Assembly (NCBI RefSeq): GCF_900445235.1
Contig: NZ_UFSM01000001.1
Location: 4,931,959 to 4,995,958 of the forward strand
DNA length: 64,000 nt
Source of the DNA: Aminobacter aminovorans
GTDB lineage: Bacteria > Pseudomonadota > Alphaproteobacteria > Rhizobiales > Rhizobiaceae
Direction: 5' to 3'
Part shown: positions 57,762 to 64,000 of the stretch, one piece after another
Numbering within the stretch: the stretch's first letter is position 1
Layout: the number at the start of each line of letters is the position of its first letter
Made by a program: the position numbers and the translations under genes
The notes under the pieces: model-generated
Told to the model about the DNA's origin: nothing
Database searches by the model: none
What the model saw: only the letters and a program-made list of their open reading frames with translations

Positions 57762-57776
57762 TTAACCGTTGGTTCA
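57762..57776 (+). promoter_or_regulatory. CtrA-box-like sequence upstream of the plus-strand pilus genes
   Basis: TTAA-CCGTTGG-TTCA, one mismatch from TTAA-N7-TTAA, 66 bp before the start at 57842, in the flp-facing divergent region. Weak on its own. Confidence 0.35.
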
Positions 57777-57841
57777 CCAAAGTCGTTCATCTTCCATTGA
57801 ACAGTGGACCGACACCGACAGCCGCCGAGGGGGCGCCGATC

Positions 57842-58267
57842 ATGGCTAAGCCGAACCTTTATTTCCTGGGAACCTGCATCTGGCTGGCATCGTTCGCCGC
57901 TGCGACGCATGCATATGCCGGCGCGGGCATAGAGGTGACGATGAACCAGGCCAAGATCGTGCGGCTTTCTCGCGCCGCCGACACCATCGTTGTCGGCAAC
58001 TCGGCCATCGCCGACGCGGCGATTCAGGACGCCTCGACCATCGTGCTCACCGGCAAGGGCTTTGGCGTCACCAACCTTGTCGTACTCGATGCCGATGGCA
58101 GCCCGATCGTCGACGAGCAGGTGACCGTCATCCGCCACGACGCCTCGTCCGTCCGGATCTACCGGCGCTCGGAGGTGCAGACGCTCTCATGCACGCCCTA
58201 TTGCGAGAGTTCCTATAAGAGCGATGCCGAGCGGATGTCCGAGAGCGAAATGAACGCCAGCCAATGA
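57842..58267 (+). CDS. Stand-alone pilus assembly N-terminal domain protein (CpaC N-domain-like)
   Basis: 141 residues with a signal peptide (to about residue 26, HAYAG). The mature part (VTMNQAKIVRLSRAADTIVV through GVTNLVVLDADGSPIV) aligns by eye with the pil_N domain of the cpaC secretin in this same locus, but no secretin domain follows; there are two Cys near the C-terminus (LSCTPYC). Likely periplasmic accessory of the Tad machine. Divergent from flp and upstream of tadE. Confidence 0.85.
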   Translation: MAKPNLYFLGTCIWLASFAAATHAYAGAGIEVTMNQAKIVRLSRAADTIVVGNSAIADAAIQDASTIVLTGKGFGVTNLVVLDADGSPIVDEQVTVIRHDASSVRIYRRSEVQTLSCTPYCESSYKSDAERMSESEMNASQ

Positions 58268-58398
58268 GTTGGCCCCTCAGCCGCGGCGGCATGGTTAGCG
58301 ACCGGCAAATCGGGTCTGCGCAATTTTCCGGATCATTCAAACCGGACTTCAACAGCTTTCCTCTATAGGTCGACGCGAACCACAGAAGCGGTCGGGAC

Positions 58399-58965
58399 AT
58401 GAGTGCAGAAAGCAATGACATGAACGGACCCAGGCCAGGCTTCCTTGCCCGGTTCATGTGGAACCAGAGCGGCAGTACGGCGATCGAGTTCGCCGTACTG
58501 GCGATTCCATTCTCCTTGCTGGTGTTTGCCATTCTGGAAAGCTGCATTGCCTTCGCCGGCCAGCAGGTATTGGCCAACGCCGCTGACGAAGTCGCCCGGC
58601 AGTTGCGTACAGGTCAGGTCAAGGCCGCCGGTTTCACGGAAGAAACGTTGAAGGACAAGATTTGCGCCAAGATGGAAATCTTGGTGTCTAAGGACTGCAA
58701 GGACCAGCTTCTCGTCGATCTGCGCAGCTATCCGACCTTTGCCGACGCGGCGAAGGTCAAGCTGAAATTGACCGGTGACCGGGATATCGACACGACAGGC
58801 TTCGCCGTGACGCCAGGTCCATCAATGTCCAAGAACATGTTGCAGGTCATCTACAAGTGGCCAGTCATCACGGACTTCATGCGCGCGTCGATGTCGAACC
58901 TCAAGGGCGGCAAGACTTTGCAATATGCGACCGTCACCTGGCAGAACGAGCCATTTAACGACTGA
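58399..58965 (+). CDS. tadE: TadE family minor pseudopilin
   Basis: 188 residues. TadE-type N-terminus NQSGSTAIEFAVLAIPFSLL: cleavage expected after Gly25 by CpaA, with Glu30 at +5. One membrane helix, then a periplasmic domain with two Cys (DKICAKME, KDCKD). Needed for pilus formation by family. Confidence 0.9.
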   Translation: MSAESNDMNGPRPGFLARFMWNQSGSTAIEFAVLAIPFSLLVFAILESCIAFAGQQVLANAADEVARQLRTGQVKAAGFTEETLKDKICAKMEILVSKDCKDQLLVDLRSYPTFADAAKVKLKLTGDRDIDTTGFAVTPGPSMSKNMLQVIYKWPVITDFMRASMSNLKGGKTLQYATVTWQNEPFND

Positions 58966-59011
58966 GTGGACTGATCGGCTTTCAACAGCCGGGGTTGGGA
59001 AAAGGGGCAGC

Positions 59012-59635
59012 ATGTCTTTCTGCGCGGGAGCACGATCCATGCTGGGGCGTTGGCGGTCTTGCGCACACGCTCTGGTCGGCGACAGGCGTGGCGTTGCCGC
59101 CATCGAATTCGCCATCATCGCGCCGTTGCTGTTGTCACTCTATTTCGTGACCATGGAGGTTTCGCAAGGGATCGAGACCAACAAGAAGGTCAGCCGTGTC
59201 GGCTCGATGGTCGCCGATCTCATCACCCAGCAGCAGACCATCACCAAAAGCGAAATCGATGCGATCATGAAGATCGGCGAAGCAATCCTGCAGCCTTACA
59301 ATCGCAGCGTTGGCAAGATCGTGATCACGCAGATCGAGGTCACCGATGAAGCGACACCCAAGGTAAGGGTTGTGTGGTCGCGCAAACTCGTGAACGGCAC
59401 GGCCTCGGTGGATGCGCCAAAAGACGCTCCTACGACTGTTCCAACGGCGCTCAAGGTCAAAGGCACGTTCCTGATCCGCGTCCAAAGCGACCTTGACTAC
59501 AAGCCCGTCATCGTTTGGGCGGCCACGAGCAAGCCTACCCTCGGCCTGGCAGCGGCTTTCGACGGCATCGCTATGTCCGAGACCTATTATCTGCGCCCGC
59601 GCATGAGCGCGTCGATCCCCTGTTCCGACTGCTGA
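59012..59635 (+). CDS. TadE/TadG family pilus protein
   Basis: 207 residues. N-terminus DRRGVAAIEFAIIAPLLLSLY resembles a pseudopilin with cleavage after Gly27 and Glu32 at +5; the rest is periplasmic. It is too short to be the long, vWA-containing TadG, so it is better seen as a second TadE-like protein (TadF position). AAAAGGGGC precedes ATG 59012, 46 bp after tadE. Confidence 0.86.
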   Translation: MSFCAGARSMLGRWRSCAHALVGDRRGVAAIEFAIIAPLLLSLYFVTMEVSQGIETNKKVSRVGSMVADLITQQQTITKSEIDAIMKIGEAILQPYNRSVGKIVITQIEVTDEATPKVRVVWSRKLVNGTASVDAPKDAPTTVPTALKVKGTFLIRVQSDLDYKPVIVWAATSKPTLGLAAAFDGIAMSETYYLRPRMSASIPCSDC

Positions 59636-59745
59636 GCGGCTTCGATCCAGCAAGCTAGCCTGTCAGCTGCCGTCCGGCGGGATAATTGCCATTGCCGGCA
59701 ACTGATCTTATGTCTGGCGGACTGGCAACCGAGAGCCCTTATCAG

Positions 59746-60984
59746 ATGGCGCGTGCATTCCTGTTCGTCCTCGATTCCTTTGGCATTGGCGGCGCGGCCG
59801 ACGCCGCGCGCTTCGGCGACGTCGGTTCGGACACCTTTGGACATATTGCGCGCGCCTGCGCCGACGGCCGTGGCGATCGCGAAGGCCTGCGCAGCGGCCC
59901 GCTCTTGGTGCCCAACATGACATCACTCGGGCTCGGTTTGGCGGCCAAGCGGGCGACCGGCTTCGAGTTTGCAAGCAACGCGCCGCTCCGCACAGGCGCC
60001 TTTCATGGCGCTGCCCAGGAGATCTCGAGCGGCAAGGACACGCCATCAGGCCATTGGGAAATCGCCGCCCTGCCCGTTACCTTCGACTGGGGCTATTTTC
60101 CGCAGACCATTCCGACATTCCCTGCCTCGCTGACCGAAGCGATCATCAGGGAAGGCAAGATCCCGGGCATTCTGGGCGACTGCCATGCCGGCGGCGTCGA
60201 AATCATCGAACGCTTCGGCGAGGAGCATGTCAGGACAGGCAAGCCGATCTGCTACACATCAGTGGATTCGGTGCTGCAGATAGCAGCACACGAAACCCAT
60301 TTCGGGCTGGAGCGGCTCTACCAACTGTGCCAGCTCGTCCGCCGCCTCGTCGACCCGCTGAAGATCGGCAGGGTCATCGCCCGTCCGTTCCTGGGCGAGA
60401 GCAAGGAGACGTTCCAGCGCACGCCCAACCGCCGTGACTATGCCACCCCGCCGCCGGCAGCCACGCTGCTCGACCGGCTTACCGCGCGCGGCAGCAAAGT
60501 CATCGGCATCGGCAAGATCGGCGATATCTTTGCCCATCGCGGCATCAGCGAAATCCGCAAGGGTGTCGGCAACATGGCGATGTTCGACAAGGCACTTGGC
60601 GCCATGGACGATGCCCAGGACGGCGACCTGGTGTTCGCCAATTTCGTCGACTTCGACACCGAATTCGGTCATCGCCGCGACGTGCCGGGTTATGCCGCTG
60701 CACTCGAAGCCTTCGACAGGCGCCTGCCCGAGGCCTTCGCGCGGCTGAAGCCGGACGACCTGCTCATCCTCACCGCCGACCACGGCAACGATCCGACCTG
60801 GCCCGGCACCGACCACACGCGTGAGTGCATCCCGGTGATTGGCATAGCCGAGGGCCGTTCCGGCGGCGATATCGGGTTGAGGCCGACCTTTGCCGACATC
60901 GGCGAAACGGTGGCCGAACATCTCAGCCTGGCGCCCGGCCGCCACGGCAACTCCTTCCTGGAGACGATCGCCAGCCATGCCTGA
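59746..60984 (+). CDS. deoB: Phosphopentomutase
   Basis: Interconverts (deoxy)ribose 1- and 5-phosphates, linking nucleoside salvage to central metabolism. 412 residues from [16 protein letters not shown] (Asp10 metal ligand). Other binuclear-metal motifs: [11 protein letters not shown] (catalytic Thr), [13 protein letters not shown] and [19 protein letters not shown]. Upstream ATGs at 59710 and elsewhere are possible. Overlaps mutM by 8 bp. Confidence 0.94.
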   Translation: MARAFLFVLDSFGIGGAADAARFGDVGSDTFGHIARACADGRGDREGLRSGPLLVPNMTSLGLGLAAKRATGFEFASNAPLRTGAFHGAAQEISSGKDTPSGHWEIAALPVTFDWGYFPQTIPTFPASLTEAIIREGKIPGILGDCHAGGVEIIERFGEEHVRTGKPICYTSVDSVLQIAAHETHFGLERLYQLCQLVRRLVDPLKIGRVIARPFLGESKETFQRTPNRRDYATPPPAATLLDRLTARGSKVIGIGKIGDIFAHRGISEIRKGVGNMAMFDKALGAMDDAQDGDLVFANFVDFDTEFGHRRDVPGYAAALEAFDRRLPEAFARLKPDDLLILTADHGNDPTWPGTDHTRECIPVIGIAEGRSGGDIGLRPTFADIGETVAEHLSLAPGRHGNSFLETIASHA

Positions 60985-61867
60985 ATTGCCCGAAGTCGAG
61001 ACAGTGCGGCGCGGACTGCAGCCGGTGCTGGAAGGCGCGCGCATCGAGCGCGTCGAGACCCGCCGCCCCAATCTGCGTTACCCCTTCCCCGACAAGTTCG
61101 GCGAGCGCCTCGCTGGCCGGAAGATCACCTCGCTCGGCCGCCGCGCCAAATATCTCATCGCCGATGTCGAGGATGCTCCGCTGCTGATCTGCCATCTCGG
61201 CATGTCCGGCTCGTTCCGCGTCGAAACCGACGAGGACGAAGCTACACCGGGTAATTTCCATCACGAACGCTCGAAGTCGGAGACGCACGATCACGTCGTC
61301 TTCCACGTCGCGGATCCGAAAGGTGTTCCCGCACGCGTCGTCTTCAACGACCCCAGGCGGTTCGGCTTCATGCTGTTTGCCGAGCGCAACGGCACCGAGC
61401 ATCCGATGCTGCAGGGACTTGGCGTCGAGCCGACGGGCAACACGCTCGACGGTAGCCTCCTCGCCCAGCTGTTCGAGGGCAAGAAGACCCCGCTCAAGGC
61501 CGCCCTGCTCGACCAGCGGCTGATCGCTGGGCTGGGCAACATCTATGTCTCCGAGGCGCTGTGGCGCGCCGGACTTTCGCCGACGCGGGCCGCCGGGACG
61601 ATTGCCGGCAACGGCAAGGTGGCGAAGGAGCGAGCGACGCTTCTGGCAATTTCGGTGCGGGAGGTGATCGCCGACGCCATCGCCGCCGGCGGTTCCTCGC
61701 TGCGCGACTACGTCCACACCGACGGCTCGCTCGGCTACTTCCAGCACTCCTTCTCCGTCTATGACCGCGCGGGCGAACCTTGCGCGCACAGCGGCTGTGC
61801 GGGCCATATCGAGCGCATCGTGCAGAGCGGGCGCTCAACCTTCTATTGCCGCCAGTGCCAGCGCTGA
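60977..61867 (+). CDS. mutM: Formamidopyrimidine-DNA glycosylase
   Basis: Bifunctional repair enzyme removing 8-oxoguanine and Fapy lesions. 296 residues starting [14 protein letters not shown] (Pro2 nucleophile, Glu3). H2TH region [20 protein letters not shown] and C-terminal zinc finger CAHSGC...CRQCQR are intact. The gene order mutM - enoyl-CoA hydratase - rpsT - dnaA is a rhizobial marker. Confidence 0.96.
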   Translation: MPELPEVETVRRGLQPVLEGARIERVETRRPNLRYPFPDKFGERLAGRKITSLGRRAKYLIADVEDAPLLICHLGMSGSFRVETDEDEATPGNFHHERSKSETHDHVVFHVADPKGVPARVVFNDPRRFGFMLFAERNGTEHPMLQGLGVEPTGNTLDGSLLAQLFEGKKTPLKAALLDQRLIAGLGNIYVSEALWRAGLSPTRAAGTIAGNGKVAKERATLLAISVREVIADAIAAGGSSLRDYVHTDGSLGYFQHSFSVYDRAGEPCAHSGCAGHIERIVQSGRSTFYCRQCQR

Positions 61868-61917
61868 GATAGAGCAACGTCTCATCGTTGACGCAGCGAG
61901 AGAGGGAGAGCCGCAAG

Positions 61918-62691
61918 ATGGCCTATGAAACGATCATCGTGGAAACACGCGGCAAGGTTGGGCTGATCACGCTCAACCGTCCAAAGGCGCTCAATGCGCT
62001 CAATTCTCTTGTGCTGGCCGAGCTGCTTGCCGCCACCGGTACCTTCGAAGCCGACCAGGGCATCGGCGCCATCGTCATCACCGGCTCGGACAAGGCCTTC
62101 GCGGCTGGCGCCGACATCAAGGAGATGCAGGGCAAGACCTATGTCGACGCCTATATGGAGGACTTCTTCTCCGGTTGGGAGACTTTTGCGGCCAACCGCA
62201 AGCCTATGATCGCGGCGGTCGCCGGCTACGCGCTGGGCGGCGGCTGCGAACTCGCCATGATGTGCGACTTCATCATCGCCGCCGACTCGGCCAAGTTCGG
62301 CCAGCCTGAGATCACGCTGGGCGTCATGCCCGGCATGGGCGGCTCGCAGCGCCTGACACGCTTCGTCGGCAAGTCGAAGGCGATGGACATGTGCCTGACC
62401 GGCCGGATGATGGATGCCGCCGAAGCCGAGCGCTCCGGTCTCGTCTCGCGAGTCGTGCCTGCGGCCGACCTGATGGAAGAGGCGATGAAGGCAGCGGCAA
62501 AGATCGCGGACTTCTCGCTCCCGGCGGTGATGATGTGCAAGGAAGCGGTCAATCGTTCTTATGAAGTAACGCTGGCGGAAGGGCTGCGCTTCGAGCGCCG
62601 CGTGTTCCATTCGATGTTTTCGCTCGACGACCAGAAGGAAGGCATGGCGGCCTTTGCTGAGAAAAGGACTGCGAATTTCCGCAACCGCTGA
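61918..62691 (+). CDS. Enoyl-CoA hydratase
   Basis: 257-residue crotonase-fold enzyme hydrating 2-enoyl-CoA in beta-oxidation. Oxyanion hole segments [10 protein letters not shown] and [13 protein letters not shown]; both catalytic Glu are visible (GGCELA and [14 protein letters not shown]). GGGAGAGCC precedes the ATG. FadB1/EchA type; chain length not deducible. Confidence 0.93.
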   Translation: MAYETIIVETRGKVGLITLNRPKALNALNSLVLAELLAATGTFEADQGIGAIVITGSDKAFAAGADIKEMQGKTYVDAYMEDFFSGWETFAANRKPMIAAVAGYALGGGCELAMMCDFIIAADSAKFGQPEITLGVMPGMGGSQRLTRFVGKSKAMDMCLTGRMMDAAEAERSGLVSRVVPAADLMEEAMKAAAKIADFSLPAVMMCKEAVNRSYEVTLAEGLRFERRVFHSMFSLDDQKEGMAAFAEKRTANFRNR

Positions 62692-62702
62692 CCTGAATCG
62701 CG

Positions 62703-62731
62703 TTGACGTTGGCACCAAGCTGAACTATAAG
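62703..62731 (+). promoter_or_regulatory. Sigma-70 promoter of rpsT
   Basis: TTGACG (62703-62708), 17-nt spacer, TATAAG (62726-62731); close to consensus at both boxes. Leader of about 90 nt follows, including the palindrome GCGGGTACCCGC. Confidence 0.75.
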
Positions 62732-62826
62732 CCGCACCAACTGAGGCGCCCCCCAGGGACGCCCGATTTATTTTTGCGTTCTGCGGGTACCCGCGAGCGC
62801 CCACCTAGAGATCAAAGAGAGGCACC

Positions 62827-63093
62827 ATGGCCAATACCTCCTCGGCCAAGAAGGCAACGCGTAAGATCGCCCGCCGCGCAGCGGTCAACAAGAACCGCCG
62901 CTCGCGCGTACGGACTTATGTCCGCCAGGTCGAAGAGGCACTGGCCTCGGGCGACAAGGCAAAGGCAGAAGCCGCGTTCAACGCCGCCCAGCCGGAACTG
63001 ATGCGCGCCGCCACCAAGGGCGTCCTGCACAAGAACACCGCCTCGCGCAAGGTTTCGCGTCTGGCACAGCGGCTCAAGGCGCTTTCCGCCTAA
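62827..63093 (+). CDS. rpsT: 30S ribosomal protein S20
   Basis: 88-residue basic, three-helix protein binding 16S r[30 protein letters not shown] start and [20 protein letters not shown] end are canonical. GAGAGG precedes the ATG. Has its own promoter and terminator. Confidence 0.98.
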   Translation: MANTSSAKKATRKIARRAAVNKNRRSRVRTYVRQVEEALASGDKAKAEAAFNAAQPELMRAATKGVLHKNTASRKVSRLAQRLKALSA

Positions 63094-63120
63094 GCCCTGC
63101 AAGCAATTGGATTTCTGACC

Positions 63121-63151
63121 AACCCGGCCTAACCAGCCGGGTTTTTCTTTT
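63121..63151 (+). terminator. Rho-independent terminator of rpsT
   Basis: AACCCGGC, loop CTAACCA, GCCGGGTT followed by TTTCTTTT, 28 bp after the stop. Confidence 0.93.
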
Positions 63152-63275
63152 GCCGGCATGGGGCCGAAAAACCCGTCTGAAGGGCCGTCCGAGCAGGGTC
63201 TCCAGGGGGTCGAAATTTTGCCGGCATATGCGGCTATTCTGATAACTACAACTGTCGGAAGCAGCTCTACAACCA

Positions 63276-63643
63276 GACTCAGCCTGGCAGAAATTACCCT
63301 TTAATTTCATAGACTTATGAACGGTCATCCACAGCTTGTTCAAGCTGCCCGCAGGGCTCGGGGGACAAGTTGGTGTCAAGCGGATTCTTTTAAAAATATT
63401 TCGGACCGCCTGCGCTTTTTTTCGATCCCCGGAAAAGGGTTTGAATCACAACGGCTTTGCCCCTTTGAGGGGTACCGACAAGCTTTGAATCCGGAGCCGA
63501 GGTAAGCAGATTCATTAAAAACGGGTTAGACTCGGCCTTGCCCTGTCCACAGCGATTTTTGTAAGGTCTTTTTATCGAAGGGACGGGCAGCAAGCCCTCT
63601 GCAAAGCCACAAAATCGGCGGCGTTCTCGGCGTGGATGGAATC
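63276..63643. promoter_or_regulatory. Cluster of seven GANTC sites (CcrM-type methylation targets)
   Basis: GANTC at 63276, 63383, 63443, 63487, 63509, 63529 and 63639; about 1.4 would be expected in 368 bp at even base composition. In Alphaproteobacteria CcrM methylates GANTC, and methylation state of the dnaA promoter tunes dnaA in Caulobacter. Confidence 0.6.
63325..63333 (+). promoter_or_regulatory. DnaA-box-like 9-mer
   Basis: TCATCCACA, one mismatch from TTATCCACA. A weaker CTGTCCACA is at 63543-63551. Could serve dnaA autoregulation. Confidence 0.35.
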
Positions 63644-63928
63644 CGCGTCCGGGGGAGGTATGTCCACTTCGAAGTATACTTGGGGCGTGTGGGGATACAC
63701 GGCATGGTGACTTTGCATCGCACCGGCGATTTCGCCGGATGGCTACGCATTTGCCTGGTGCTGCCGCCCCCGCGGCACTGGCCTTCCGAAAGCGCTGCAT
63801 GGCGCTAGAGGAAGGTGACTGGGGCTCCGCCGGAAACGGCAAGCATCCCGAATGAACATATACCGATGGAGACGCGAGCGGCGCGTCCCCACTCGGCAAC
63901 GAGGACCGAAGGTTAGGGATTGCAAACA

Positions 63929-64000
63929 ATGCAAAGCGGCATCGAAAGGGAAGCAAATGCGGGCTTTCTTTTTACCGGCGAACTGATCGAGGGCAATGAA
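63929..64000 (+). CDS. dnaA: Probable chromosomal replication initiator DnaA, N-terminal fragment
   Basis: 24 codons from ATG 63929 run off the right edge: MQSGIEREANAGFLF and so on, hydrophilic with no domain yet reached. The call rests on position: in rhizobia the gene following rpsT after a long leader is dnaA, whose variable N-terminus precedes domain I. AGGG lies about 12 nt upstream. Moderate confidence; a different start is possible. Confidence 0.6.
   Translation, partial: MQSGIEREANAGFLFTGELIEGNE

Larger units (their letters stand above)
63152..63928. other. Long non-coding region upstream of dnaA
   Basis: About 780 bp with no credible gene. It is less GC-rich than the flanks, with AT-rich patches (around 63386-63401, 63553-63573), seven GANTC sites, one near-consensus DnaA box, and short palindromes such as AGTATACT near 63675. 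Presumably the dnaA promoter and control region; whether it is also a replication origin cannot be decided here. Confidence 0.6.

Noticed and set aside
63317..63505. Small open frames in the rpsT-dnaA gap
   Set aside because: No ribosome sites, no protein-like composition, and overlap with regulatory-looking GANTC sites and AT-rich sequence.
63152..63928. Calling this region oriC
   Set aside because: Only one near-consensus and one weak DnaA box are visible, and the chromosomal origin of related bacteria is usually placed near hemE, not dnaA.

Overview
The window reads as chromosomal DNA of a GC-rich alphaproteobacterium of the order Hyphomicrobiales (Rhizobiales), most like the Mesorhizobium/Aminobacter side of the Phyllobacteriaceae. 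The evidence is the gene order mutM - enoyl-CoA hydratase - rpsT - dnaA at the right end, the def-fmt-truA and dapD/dapE neighbourhood, a yej operon with two substrate-binding proteins, an SRP RNA gene just upstream of dnaX, and a complete Tad/Flp pilus locus. Genus assignment is inference from protein flavour; no rRNA or tRNA gene is present to confirm it.

Layout. 1-4.9 kb: edge-truncated MFS exporter, diguanylate cyclase, HAD nucleotidase, DUF817 membrane protein and a LOG-family protein. 5-18 kb: lysine/peptidoglycan precursor genes dapD and dapE, tandem DUF805 membrane proteins, a ketopantoate-reductase-like enzyme, a HAMP-GAF-GGDEF protein, an MFS exporter divergent from an AsnC-type regulator, and the translation genes def, fmt and truA. 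17-23.6 kb: rmuC, a GFA-fold protein, a CDF transporter, a guanidinium exporter behind a guanidine-II riboswitch, and two luciferase-like monooxygenases. 23.7-30.7 kb: lytic transglycosylase, recR, cell-wall hydrolase, alcohol dehydrogenase, ybaB, dnaX and SRP RNA. 30.9-35.6 kb: HIT protein, nudC, a phosphotransferase, pheA, kdsB and a membrane-anchored cytochrome c. 35.8-44.4 kb: a peptide ABC importer (two binding proteins, two permeases, a double ATPase) followed by a ghrA-type reductase. 44.8-47.5 kb: NlpC/P60 peptidase, a MarR-like regulator and an M17 aminopeptidase. 47.6-59.6 kb: the Tad pilus machine. 59.7 kb to the end: deoB, mutM, enoyl-CoA hydratase, rpsT, an 835-bp non-coding stretch, and the first 24 codons of a probable dnaA.

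The largest functional unit is the Tad locus. tadD is transcribed toward a nine-gene block on the other strand (flp, cpaA, cpaB, cpaC, cpaD, cpaE, cpaF, tadB, tadC). A three-gene block (stand-alone CpaC-like N-domain, tadE, tadG-like) diverges from flp. Together they encode pilin, prepilin peptidase, secretin, ATPases, inner-membrane platform and minor pseudopilins.

The most noteworthy signals are: (i) a two-hairpin guanidine-II riboswitch in front of an SMR exporter; (ii) a ~180-bp palindromic repeat lying in frame between the start codon and the signal peptide of a lytic transglycosylase gene, with a second copy near 44.5 kb; (iii) seven GANTC (CcrM-type methylation) sites packed upstream of dnaA; (iv) CtrA-box-like motifs at two Tad-locus promoters; and (v) a 138-bp convergent overlap of two coding regions near 4.1 kb.
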